Below are positions 18,663 to 26,432 of a stretch of DNA of 64,000 bases, in pieces. The notes beneath the pieces were generated by a model. That model was not told the origin of the DNA. It saw nothing but the letters and a program-made list of their open reading frames with translations, and ran no database searches. Source of the DNA: Arthrobacter sp. SLBN-122 (GTDB taxonomy: Bacteria > Actinomycetota > Actinomycetes > Actinomycetales > Micrococcaceae); NCBI RefSeq assembly GCF_006715165.1, contig NZ_VFMS01000001.1, forward strand, positions 2,294,001 to 2,358,000, read 5' to 3'. The translations under genes and the position numbers were made by a program. Within the stretch, counting starts at the first letter, position 1. The number at the start of each line of letters is the position of its first letter.

Positions 18663-19514
18663 ATGGGCGACTCGCACGAGGAAATGCTTCGCCACTACGA
18701 GCCGGGCGGACTTCTGCCGCGAATCGTGGCGGGGTTGCAAGCTCTCGGCAAGGACCTGGACTCGGTCACGCACGAAGATCTCGCGCCGGCCGACGAGTTT
18801 CACTCCGCGGGACGTTCGGCCACGCGCGCATTGGTGGAGCTTGCAAAGATTCTGCCAGGATCACGAGTGCTCGACGTGGGCAGCGGGTTGGGCGGCCCGG
18901 CGCGTTACCTCGCCGCAACTTTGGGTTGCGACGTGACAGGCATCGACCTCTCGCCTGAATTCTGCGGGGTGGCCAGCGCCCTTTCTCGGATGACGCGGTT
19001 GTCCGATCGCACCCGCTTTCAGGCGGGTGATGCCTTGGAGCTTCCGTTCGCCGCGTCCAGCTTCGACGTGGTGTGGACGATACAAATGCAGATGAACATC
19101 CGGGACAAGCGCCGCCTGTATTCCGGAATCGCCCGGGTACTCAGGCCGGGCGGGCTGTTCGTCTGCCAGGAAATCTGCGCGGGGAACGGTGAGCCGATCG
19201 AGCTTCCGGTCCCATGGGCGAGCCGCCCCAACCAGAGCCACCTGGCCGATGCGGAATCCCTCCGCGGGTTGATCCGCGGTGCAGGTCTCCTCGAGCGCAC
19301 CTGGCGCGACATTACCGCCGACATCGTGGCGGCGCGCAAGGCACAGCAGGCGAAGGCGCAAGCGTCGGGTGCGAGCGGCTCCAGCGCCCCTCCTCCGCTT
19401 GGAATGCATCTCGTGCTGGGAGAACAGGCAGCCGCCAAGATGAGTAACTCCGGGCGCAACATCGACGCCGGGCGCACGGTGTTCATCCAGGGCGTATTCG
19501 ACAAGCCTGGCTAG
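18663..19514 (+). CDS. Class I SAM-dependent methyltransferase (UbiE/sarcosine-methyltransferase-like)
   Basis: A 283-residue protein. Motif I is RVLDVGSGLGGPARYLA (about residues 77-93), with GIDLSPEF as the acidic end of strand 2, GDALELPFAASSFDVVW as motif II/post-II and RVLRPGGLFV as motif III. The start was placed at MGDSHEEML, where the homologous region begins and just after the candidate promoter. The sequence resembles ubiquinone/menaquinone and glycine-sarcosine methyltransferases; the real substrate (small molecule or lipid) is unknown. It has no pathway partners nearby, in keeping with an island cargo gene. Confidence 0.8.
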   Translation: MGDSHEEMLRHYEPGGLLPRIVAGLQALGKDLDSVTHEDLAPADEFHSAGRSATRALVELAKILPGSRVLDVGSGLGGPARYLAATLGCDVTGIDLSPEFCGVASALSRMTRLSDRTRFQAGDALELPFAASSFDVVWTIQMQMNIRDKRRLYSGIARVLRPGGLFVCQEICAGNGEPIELPVPWASRPNQSHLADAESLRGLIRGAGLLERTWRDITADIVAARKAQQAKAQASGASGSSAPPPLGMHLVLGEQAAAKMSNSGRNIDAGRTVFIQGVFDKPG

Positions 19515-19778
19515 TGGTCCGATCCGATGATCCCGCTGGAAAACTCTGTCGAAAGCACGGGCGCGGCGAATCTCCATTGATCGTCCGGTCAAAGGGCACA
19601 TTCGGTCACGACGACCGAAATTCGCCCGCTGAGGGATCGGCTAGCGGACGATGAGCGAGGACGAAATCCGAGTCACTTGCTAGACACTTCGGGGTAAATC
19701 AACTTCCACGGGGGTCAGGCACTCGATTATGACCACTTCAGGTTGCCTCGGGTCATCGCCCCATACACGCACGTCCAA
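19515..19778. other. Non-coding stretch within the island
   Basis: 264 bases between the methyltransferase and the convergent small gene. I see no convincing open frame, RNA gene or strong hairpin. Base composition is more AT-rich than the flanking catabolic regions. Confidence 0.4.
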
Positions 19779-20150
19779 CTAATCGCTAGGGATTCTGATG
19801 TTTGCGACGGTATCCAGGTACACAGTGATGAGCTGCACCAGCTTACGCGTAGACCGTAGCCTTCCATCGAACAAAAGGAGAAGCTCCGTAGACGGCGTAT
19901 CTGTGCAAATCTGCAGGTCCACTTCCCCCTCGGCGTCGTGCAGAACAGCCAAGGCCAACATGCTGGAGGTTTGCCACTTGTTCGCAATTCCGTCAATGTC
20001 AGGAACTTCCGGGGCATCTTCGGTTTGAAACAACAGCAGCGCGTTTGGGAACGCAATGCGACGGCGGAATAGCTCACTCATCTGCTTGGTCCCGGCATTG
20101 AGACATTGATCGCCGAGCCGGCCAATGGATTCATGGAAACAGCTTTCCAC
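19779..20150 (-). CDS. Hypothetical protein, 123 aa
   Basis: A soluble protein of mixed composition from a GTG start, preceded by GGTGAG as a weak ribosome site. Balanced hydrophobic pattern (NALLLFQTEDAPEVPDIDGI, SSMLALAVLHDAEGEVDLQI) suggests a folded domain. No family recognised; no signal peptide or membrane helix. It could be an immunity or regulatory protein carried by the island, but nothing in the sequence proves this. Confidence 0.4.
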   Translation of the reverse strand: MESCFHESIGRLGDQCLNAGTKQMSELFRRRIAFPNALLLFQTEDAPEVPDIDGIANKWQTSSMLALAVLHDAEGEVDLQICTDTPSTELLLLFDGRLRSTRKLVQLITVYLDTVANIRIPSD

Positions 20151-20322
20151 AACTCACCAGCATCGGCACCGAAGGTTCGTCTTCGTGCCCGTAAACGGAT
20201 CCCTCACCGGGCGCCCCACGGGAAGTGGCGAACTTGGAATGCCCGCGCCGGCGCCGCGTTACTGGGAAGAATTTCGTACCAATAAATGTGGAACCAAATC
20301 AATGGTGCGGACACTATTGAGT

Positions 20323-20478
20323 ATGAGTGGGGGATCAGATAGTACGGACGAAGCATTGTGGCTTCTCGCAATCAACGGTGATGGCGACGCATTTGGCAAG
20401 CTTTATGACCGGAACCGGGATCAAGTGCTAGGTGTAGTAGAACCTTATTTCACCAGAATAAGGCCGACGGCCGGATGA
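20323..20478 (+). pseudogene. Truncated ECF sigma factor (region 2 start only)
   Basis: The frame begins MSGGSDSTDEALWLLAINGD and continues GDAFGKLYDRNRDQVLG, the helical start of sigma-70 region 2 in ECF factors. It then diverges and stops after about 51 residues. Regions 2.2-2.4 and 4, needed for core and promoter binding, are absent, and I find no continuation in other frames downstream. Best read as a broken gene. Confidence 0.7.
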
Positions 20479-20553
20479 ATCTTCGCCTGGACATTTGGGG
20501 GCCGAAACCCAATTCCTATTTACAGGCACCCTCGTGTGGTTCATAGTCGAGGC

Positions 20554-21240
20554 ATGCGAGTGGCCGGAATTCTCCCCTCAGACGCTCCTGACCCGCGGGC
20601 CGGATGGGCCGAGCGCCTGAAGCTGATGCCCATTCCGGTGATGGGGCTCGCGCCTCAACCATCGTTGGAGGACACCGACAGCGTTGGCGTGACCTATGGC
20701 CAAGATAATCGTGGGTACAACGAGATGACGGCGAGCATCACCTATACGCTCTGGCGAAACCCGGATGACCGCTCAGACCCGGTAAACCTCGCGGACCTCA
20801 ACGAGAAGACACGCAGATCGATCGAGGAAGTTCCGCCATGGCCGCGGCCCCCTTGGCTGATCGAGTACGTGGAGCGCCTGCGTTACCCGCAACTTGAGGA
20901 GGCCGTGCGAACCACCTGGCACCGCGATCCATCCGAGCGTTCTTCGGTTCGAAGCCTGTTGGTTGACCATGTCAACCACATCCTCATGAACCAATATCGG
21001 CAAGAGCTCTGGCCGGGCAGCAACCCGTGGGACCAGCACGCCCCCACAGTTACCGGCCGGATGGTCAACAGCCAGGCCAGGACCGTCATCAACGGAGTCG
21101 ATATGCCCGGTGCAGAGGTCGATACGGACCCGTTCGTCTACGGTATCGGAGCCCAACTGGCAGGCGGCGGCGTGGTGACCGCTGTGCTTCCCCGCACTGA
21201 GCTCAAGCACATCCAAGTCCAATTCACGCCCCGGACCTAA
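20554..21240 (+). CDS. Hypothetical protein, 228 aa
   Basis: The start was taken at the ATG with AGTCGAGGC just before it; an in-frame GTG lies 18 bases upstream. The protein is soluble with many Trp, Pro and charged residues (IEEVPPWPRPPWLIEYVERL, ELWPGSNPWDQHAP) and no signal peptide or transmembrane segment. No family recognised. It sits alone between the broken sigma factor and a non-coding region. Confidence 0.55.
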   Translation: MRVAGILPSDAPDPRAGWAERLKLMPIPVMGLAPQPSLEDTDSVGVTYGQDNRGYNEMTASITYTLWRNPDDRSDPVNLADLNEKTRRSIEEVPPWPRPPWLIEYVERLRYPQLEEAVRTTWHRDPSERSSVRSLLVDHVNHILMNQYRQELWPGSNPWDQHAPTVTGRMVNSQARTVINGVDMPGAEVDTDPFVYGIGAQLAGGGVVTAVLPRTELKHIQVQFTPRT

Positions 21241-21561
21241 CGGTTCCATTTCAAACACAGCAACACCAAGCTTGACGTCGCCCCTAGGGGAACCTTGTCC
21301 GTAAGCCGGTCCCCAGCCGGGTCACTGTGACAGGCAGATGATTTCCTTTGAGGAGTGCGGCATCCCGGTCCTCGACAATTCCCGTAAGACCCGCCCGCAA
21401 AAATGCCCGGTGAAGGTGCCCTGAACGCTACACATCAAATCGCCTCAAACCTTGGGTTTCCGGAGAGGGGTTTCGAGGCACTGAAGCGATGGAAAAGATG
21501 CAGTGTATTCAAAAGAAAACCCCTATATGCTCCGATCAGCGTCCACTTATGAGGGAGCGCA
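21241..21561. other. 321-base non-coding region with inverted repeats
   Basis: No open frame that I can support. It holds the 10-bp palindrome CCCCTAGGGG (21281-21290) and a longer imperfect inverted repeat, GCCTCAAACC (21442-21451) with GGTTTCGAGGC (21469-21479), which could be the terminator of the hypothetical gene or an operator of the lipoprotein gene. A GAGGGAGCGCA ribosome site for the lipoprotein gene closes the region. Confidence 0.45.
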
Positions 21562-22098
21562 ATGAAGAGCATTCGGTCACGGCGATTTCTGGTTCCATCC
21601 TTACTCCTCACCGTGCTGCTCACATCATGTGGCGGCGATGAGGTGGCGGGTGGTCCGCGAACCGCGGAACCGACGGCCAATTCGGCGAGCCCAACTCCTG
21701 GCTCTGCCAGCAGCCCCGTGACAGACGGCGGGCCCGTAGCATGCGTCGACTGGGTTTGGTTTAAGACTCCTCAGGACCAATACGACAAGGCCCCCGTGGT
21801 CCTCATCGGAAAGTCTGTAAGCCAGGCCGGCGAGAGCACGATTTACGGTTCCAAAGCCACCACTCACCTCATTGAAGTAGAGCGGGTTCTCAAAGGAGAC
21901 CCCGGAGATGGGAACCTGCGTATCTCCTCGATGCCCCCGACCTGCACTGTAGGAGAGACTTACCCGGACGGCGATCCGCTCGATACCGCTGAAAGAGTCA
22001 TCATTTTTGCGACCGAGCATGGCGCCGAGTGGTTCACCATGACGCCGGCACAAGGGGTCATGTCTTTCCCCCAAGGCTCCAGCCTGCCCTTTCACTAG
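21562..22098 (+). CDS. Putative lipoprotein, 178 aa
   Basis: The signal peptide has a basic start (MKSIRSRRF), a hydrophobic core and the lipobox LLTSC (Cys at residue 23), followed by a Ser/Pro/Thr-rich linker to about residue 52. The mature domain includes VACVDWVWF, APVVLIGKSV, THLIEVERVLKGD and MPPTCTVGETYPDGD. This layout is seen in small secreted actinobacterial lipoproteins of unknown role. Two Cys in the domain may form a disulfide. It has its own ribosome site and no operon partner. Confidence 0.7.
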   Translation: MKSIRSRRFLVPSLLLTVLLTSCGGDEVAGGPRTAEPTANSASPTPGSASSPVTDGGPVACVDWVWFKTPQDQYDKAPVVLIGKSVSQAGESTIYGSKATTHLIEVERVLKGDPGDGNLRISSMPPTCTVGETYPDGDPLDTAERVIIFATEHGAEWFTMTPAQGVMSFPQGSSLPFH

Positions 22099-22143
22099 CG
22101 CCGTCACAGCCTGAGGAGTCCTATGGGAGCCCCACGGAGGTGC

Positions 22144-22611
22144 CTACTCCGCCGAACCCCACAGCGCTTTGCGGAGCAGCCGCTTCAACTCCTGCGACTC
22201 CTCGTCGGAAAGCCCGGCCAGCTGCTCGATTTCAGCAGCGTCCAGGGCCGCGCGGGCTTTGGTGTGCATCTTCCGCCCCTCGGCGGTGGAAACGATGATC
22301 TTGGCGCGCCGGTCCTGCTTCCCCTGCGCCCGCTCCACCAGCCCGCGCCGTTCCAGGTCGTCCACCAGCGTCACCACCTGGCTGGGATCCAGGCTGAGGA
22401 AATCCGCCAGTTCCCTCTGCGTCGGCTCCAGCCCGCTGCACGCCAGCGTCAGGACGGAGAAGGAGCGCTCGCGCAGGCCGAAATCGGCCAGTGCCTTGTT
22501 GTTCAGGACCGAGCCTGCCGCGTGCAGCTTGGCCAGCAGCAGGCCCACATCACTGCCGATCCTGGCGGCCGCAAGGCGCGGGGTCTGAACGTCTGTGCCC
22601 AAGGTGGCCAT
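22144..22611 (-). CDS. phdR: MarR-family regulator, probable PhdR
   Basis: A 155-residue MarR protein. The winged helix-turn-helix covers about residues 50-110, with REL-ADFLSLDPSQVVTLVDDLERRGLVER and the wing RRAKIIVSTAEGR. It is divergent from the SDR-amidohydrolase-acyl-CoA dehydrogenase-MaoC operon. In Corynebacterium glutamicum a MarR repressor at the same place (PhdR) is relieved by hydroxycinnamoyl-CoA. The symbol is given by synteny, not by direct comparison. The operator candidates lie in the 134-base divergent region. Confidence 0.85.
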   Translation of the reverse strand: MATLGTDVQTPRLAAARIGSDVGLLLAKLHAAGSVLNNKALADFGLRERSFSVLTLACSGLEPTQRELADFLSLDPSQVVTLVDDLERRGLVERAQGKQDRRAKIIVSTAEGRKMHTKARAALDAAEIEQLAGLSDEESQELKRLLRKALWGSAE

Positions 22612-22637
22612 CACAACTCCGGTACTGGTAAAAAACA

Positions 22638-22673
22638 ATCGTTGACTTTTTCAATGATCCGTAATTTCATTGA
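22638..22673. promoter_or_regulatory. Candidate PhdR operator, three TCAATGA half-sites
   Basis: ATCGTTGA (22638-22645), TCAATGAT (22651-22658) and TCATTGA (22667-22673) form two overlapping dyads: an 8-bp imperfect one with a 5-base spacer, and a perfect 7-bp one (TCAATGA, 9 bases, TCATTGA). They lie between the MarR gene and its target operon and include a TTGACT that could be a -35 element. Confidence 0.6.
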
Positions 22674-22745
22674 TTCCAACAAGGATCTCACACCGCAGTG
22701 GGACCACCCCAACGGCTTCGGCCGGCGCATGCGAAGGAGCAGGCC

Positions 22746-23687
22746 ATGAGCTTGAACGGCAAGGTTGCAATCGTCACCGGGAGCGGGCAGGGCCTCGGCT
22801 TCGCCTACGCAAGGGAACTGGCCCGCCAGGGTGCCGCCGTCGTCATCAATGACGTGAATGCTGAGACGGCCGCCCAGGCGGTCGCGCAGATCGAAAAGGA
22901 CGGCGGCCGGGCAACCGCCGTGGTGGTTCCGGTGGGAAGCACGGACGCCGCCAAGGCCCTGGTGGCCGGGGCCGTTGACGCGTTCGGCCGGCTGGACATC
23001 CTGGTCACCAACGCGGGAATCCTGCGGGACAAGAGCATCCTAAAGATGACGGACGAGGACTTCGATGTGGTGATCAACGTCCACCTCAAGGGCACCTTCA
23101 CCTGCGTCCGCGAGGCCTACGCCTACTTCAAGGAAAACAATGTCGCCGGCCGCATCATCACCATCGGCTCGCCCACGGGCCAGCGCGGCAACTTCGGCCA
23201 GACCAACTACGCCGCCGCCAAGGCCGGGATCGTGGGCATGGTCCGCACCTGGGCGCTGGAAATGAAAAAGGCCGGCGTGACGGTCAACAGCGTCATCCCG
23301 GTTGCCGCCACGGCCATGACCAAGACCGTGCCCTACTTCCAGAAGGCAGTGGAGGCGGAGGAGCGCGGTGAGGCCATGCCGTCCTTCTTCCGCCACGACC
23401 TGGGCTTTGGAACGGCCGACGACGTCTCCGGGCTGGTTGCCTTCCTCGCCTCCGACGAGGCAGCCAATATCACCGGCCAGGCCATCGGCGCCGGCGGTGA
23501 CCGCCTGCAGGTCTGGACCCACCCGGAAGCTGCCACCACCGAGTACCGCGAGGGCGGCTGGAGTTATGAGGCGCTGCGGGACAAGGCCGGCCAGCTGTTC
23601 AACCAGGACACCCTGCAAAGCTACGGCGAACAATTCCTGCCCCTGCCGGAGGACCTCAAGCCCGCGCAGCCCGCAGAGGCCCGCTGA
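22746..23687 (+). CDS. phdB: SDR dehydrogenase of the phenylpropanoid (phd) cluster
   Basis: A 313-residue SDR with TGSGQGLG at residues 11-18, TNAG, catalytic Ser in GSPTGQ and the NYAAAK Tyr-Lys pair. The 60-residue extension after the Rossmann core resembles the peroxisomal-type (3R)-hydroxyacyl-CoA dehydrogenases. In the phd pathway it would oxidise the 3-hydroxyacyl-CoA formed by hydration of a hydroxycinnamoyl-CoA. The start follows AAGGAGCAGGCC. It is followed after 2 bases by the amidohydrolase gene. The gene letter is assigned by order from memory of the Corynebacterium cluster. Confidence 0.82.
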   Translation: MSLNGKVAIVTGSGQGLGFAYARELARQGAAVVINDVNAETAAQAVAQIEKDGGRATAVVVPVGSTDAAKALVAGAVDAFGRLDILVTNAGILRDKSILKMTDEDFDVVINVHLKGTFTCVREAYAYFKENNVAGRIITIGSPTGQRGNFGQTNYAAAKAGIVGMVRTWALEMKKAGVTVNSVIPVAATAMTKTVPYFQKAVEAEERGEAMPSFFRHDLGFGTADDVSGLVAFLASDEAANITGQAIGAGGDRLQVWTHPEAATTEYREGGWSYEALRDKAGQLFNQDTLQSYGEQFLPLPEDLKPAQPAEAR

Positions 23688-23689
23688 TC

Positions 23690-24580
23690 ATGGCTGACCG
23701 TTACGAGCTGGGCATCGACCCCGCGAAGCTCGACGCCATCGACATGCATGTCCACCTCGAGGTGGACAGCTGCGGCCACGGCTCGCTGCCGGAGGAACTG
23801 ACTGAGGCATCGGCCAAGTACTTCAAGGCCGAGGACCGCACCCCCTCCCTGGACCGCATCGCCGAGGTATACCGCGAACTGAACATGGCCGCCGTCGTCT
23901 TCACCGTGGACGCCCGCACCCAGCTCAAGCACGAACCCAACAGCATCCCGGAACTCATCGCCGGCGCCGCCCGGAACAATGACGTCCTGATCCCGTTCGG
24001 CAGCGTGGACCCGCGCACCGGTGAGGACGCCATCGCTGCAGCCAAGCACCAGGCCATCGAGCTCGGCGCGCGCGGCTTCAAGTTCCACCCGTCCCTGCAG
24101 GGCTTCGATCCCTCCAATGAGCGCTTCTACCCGCTGTGGGAGACGCTCCAGGAGCTGGGGTTGCCGGCTATTTTCCATACCGGCCAGAACGGCATGGGCG
24201 CCGGCCTGCCCGGCGGGTACGGCATCAAGCTCGCCTACTCCAACCCGTTGCTGCTGGACGCGGTGGCCGCGGATTTCCCGGGCCTGCAGATCATCATGGC
24301 CCACCCTTCGGTGCCGTGGCAGGATGAGGCGAACTCGATCGCCACGCACAAGGCGAACGTCTTCATCGATCTCTCCGGCTGGTCGCCCAAGTACTTCCCG
24401 GAGTCCCTGGTGAAGGCCTCCAACTCCTACCTGCAGGACAAGGTGCTGTTCGGCACCGACTTCCCGCTGATCACCCCGCAGAAGTGGCTGGGAGCCTTCG
24501 CGGACCTGCCCCTGAAGGATGAGGTCCGGCCGAAGATCCTCAAGCACAACGCGGTGCGGCTGCTCGGGCTGGGTGGCTGA
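23690..24580 (+). CDS. phdC: Amidohydrolase-2 family TIM-barrel hydrolase of the phd cluster
   Basis: A 296-residue protein with the metal-binding DMHVH near residue 18, FKFHPSLQGFDP, IFHTGQNG, IIMAHPSVPW and LFGTDFPL, as in ACMSD-like decarboxylases and hydrolases. In the matching Corynebacterium cluster a protein of this type sits between the SDR and the acyl-CoA dehydrogenase. It is thought to complete side-chain shortening of the beta-keto-acyl-CoA in place of a thiolase. The family and order are clear; the reaction is inference. Confidence 0.8.
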   Translation: MADRYELGIDPAKLDAIDMHVHLEVDSCGHGSLPEELTEASAKYFKAEDRTPSLDRIAEVYRELNMAAVVFTVDARTQLKHEPNSIPELIAGAARNNDVLIPFGSVDPRTGEDAIAAAKHQAIELGARGFKFHPSLQGFDPSNERFYPLWETLQELGLPAIFHTGQNGMGAGLPGGYGIKLAYSNPLLLDAVAADFPGLQIIMAHPSVPWQDEANSIATHKANVFIDLSGWSPKYFPESLVKASNSYLQDKVLFGTDFPLITPQKWLGAFADLPLKDEVRPKILKHNAVRLLGLGG

Positions 24581-24581
24581 G

Positions 24582-25796
24582 ATGGGCACGCTGACGACGA
24601 CGGCACCCGGCCTGGGGGCCCGCCTCTACTCCGCAGCGGACTGGTACGACGCCGAGTCACTGCTCACCCAGGACGAGCGCCGGGTCCTGGCCCGGCTGAG
24701 GGATTTCCTGGACCGCGAAGCGAAGCCCCTGCTGGCCGAGTACTGGGAACGCGGTGAGTTCCCGGAGCAGCTCGCCCGGCCGTTGATCGACCTGGACCTC
24801 ATGGAACCCGCCGAGCTCACCTCGGACGGGCCCGCGCGGGGCATCTACCAGGGCTTCCGGATCTTCGAACTGGCCCGCACGGACGCCTCCCTGGCCACGT
24901 GGTACACCGCGCAGGCCGGGCTGTTTCGCACAGCCATCCGGGTCGGCGCTTCAGAAGACCAGCAGGCCGAGTGGATGGCAAAGGTCATCGACTTCTCGCT
25001 CAAAGGCGTCTTCTCCCTCACCGAACCCGAATCTGGCTCGGACATCGCCGGGGGACTGTCCACCACGGCCCGCCGTGAAAGCGACGGCAGCTGGATCCTG
25101 GATGGTGCCAAGCGCTGGATCGGCGGGGCCGCCACCGCTGACGTCCTGGCCGTGTTCGCCCGGGACACCGCCGACGGACAGGTCAAGGCCTTCCTCGTGG
25201 ACCGCAAGGCAGCGGGCGTGACCCTGGAAAAGATCCACGGGAAGACGTCCCTGCGGATGATGCAGAACGCCCACATCACCTTGAACGGGGTCCGCGTCCT
25301 GGAGTCTATGCGCCTGCACAACGTGAACTCCTTCAAGGACGTCGCGGCGATGCTGAGGGCGATGCGCTCGGACGTTGCCTGGATCGCCACCGGCATCGCC
25401 GCCGGCGCGTTCGAAGCGGCCCTGGCCTACGTCACCGAACGCCAACAGTTCGGCCGCAGCCTCGGTTCCTTCCAGCTGGTCCAGGAGAAACTGGCCCGAA
25501 TGCTGGGAAACGTCACCGCTTCCCTCTCCCTGGTGGTCCGGCTTACCGAACAGCAGGCCAAGGGCATCTACCGGGACCAGGACTCGGCCCTGGCCAAGAT
25601 GCAGACGTCCCTGTTCATGCGCGACACCGTTGCCCTGGCCCGGGAAGTGGTGGGCGGCAACGGCATCACCCTGGCCACGGACGTGGCCCGGTTCCACGCC
25701 GACGCCGAGGCCGTCTACTCCTACGAAGGCACCCACGACATCAATGCCCTCATCATCGGCCGCGCCCTCACCGGCGAAAGTGCCTTCACCCGCTGA
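24582..25796 (+). CDS. phdD: Acyl-CoA dehydrogenase of the phd cluster
   Basis: A 404-residue flavoprotein. The start is the ATG just after the preceding stop codon. The FAD and substrate motifs are FSLTEPESGSD and ERQQFGRSLGSFQLVQEKLA. The catalytic base lies in YSYEGTHDINALIIGRALTG, where Glu sits as in glutaryl-CoA and short-chain acyl-CoA dehydrogenases. It would desaturate arylpropionyl-CoA, letting saturated phenylpropanoids such as 3-(4-hydroxyphenyl)propionate enter the same route as cinnamates. Confidence 0.88.
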   Translation: MGTLTTTAPGLGARLYSAADWYDAESLLTQDERRVLARLRDFLDREAKPLLAEYWERGEFPEQLARPLIDLDLMEPAELTSDGPARGIYQGFRIFELARTDASLATWYTAQAGLFRTAIRVGASEDQQAEWMAKVIDFSLKGVFSLTEPESGSDIAGGLSTTARRESDGSWILDGAKRWIGGAATADVLAVFARDTADGQVKAFLVDRKAAGVTLEKIHGKTSLRMMQNAHITLNGVRVLESMRLHNVNSFKDVAAMLRAMRSDVAWIATGIAAGAFEAALAYVTERQQFGRSLGSFQLVQEKLARMLGNVTASLSLVVRLTEQQAKGIYRDQDSALAKMQTSLFMRDTVALAREVVGGNGITLATDVARFHADAEAVYSYEGTHDINALIIGRALTGESAFTR

Positions 25797-25839
25797 ACCA
25801 CACCTTCCCCACCCAACAAGCAACTGCCAGGAGGCAACG

Positions 25840-26295
25840 ATGCCCAATCTCGTCGTCGATTTCGACACCCTGCTCACCTTGTCCGGCAAGGACCTCGGCA
25901 CCACCGACTACCGCCAGATCACCCAGGAACAAATCAACCTGTTCGCTGACGCCACCGATGACCAGCAGTGGATCCACACCGATCCCGAACGCGCCAAGGA
26001 CGGCCCGTTCGGCGCCCCCATCGCCCACGGCTTCCTCACGCTCTCCCTGATCATCCCGTTCTGGGGCGAGCTGTTCGACGTCGACGGCGTCACCACCAAG
26101 GTCAACTACGGCCTGGACAAGGTCCGCTTCACCTCACCGGTTACGGTGGGCTCCAAGGTCCGCATGCAGGCCACCATCGCCGAGGCGACTGAGGTCAAGG
26201 GCGGAGCCCAGATCAAGGTCAACGCCACCATCGAAATTGAAGGCCAGGAACGCCCGGCCGTCGTGGCCGAATTCCTGGCCCGGTTCTACAAATAA
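25840..26295 (+). CDS. phdE: MaoC-like enoyl-CoA hydratase of the phd cluster
   Basis: A 151-residue hot-dog-fold protein starting after a GCCAGGAGGC ribosome site. The hydratase 2 motif is visible: FADATDDQQWIHTDPERA with catalytic Asp and His, then GAPIAHGFLTLSL. It would hydrate p-coumaroyl-, feruloyl- or caffeoyl-CoA. It ends the four-gene enzyme block; a 137-base gap separates it from the transporter gene. Confidence 0.9.
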   Translation: MPNLVVDFDTLLTLSGKDLGTTDYRQITQEQINLFADATDDQQWIHTDPERAKDGPFGAPIAHGFLTLSLIIPFWGELFDVDGVTTKVNYGLDKVRFTSPVTVGSKVRMQATIAEATEVKGGAQIKVNATIEIEGQERPAVVAEFLARFYK

Positions 26296-26432
26296 GCCGT
26301 TTCGAGAAGTAAGCCGCACCACCGGCGGTAACCCCTTCACAACACTGGCGGCGCCCCTTCCGGCACCGCCTCCGCCGGCAACCCCAAAAACCCTTCCCTC
26401 CGTACCCCATCCCTCCGTCCTTAGGAACAGCC

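Noticed and set aside
17475..22143. Intact insertion sequence or prophage in the accessory island
   Set aside because: Only a broken resolvase is visible; there is no transposase, no integrase and no terminal inverted repeat pair that I can support.
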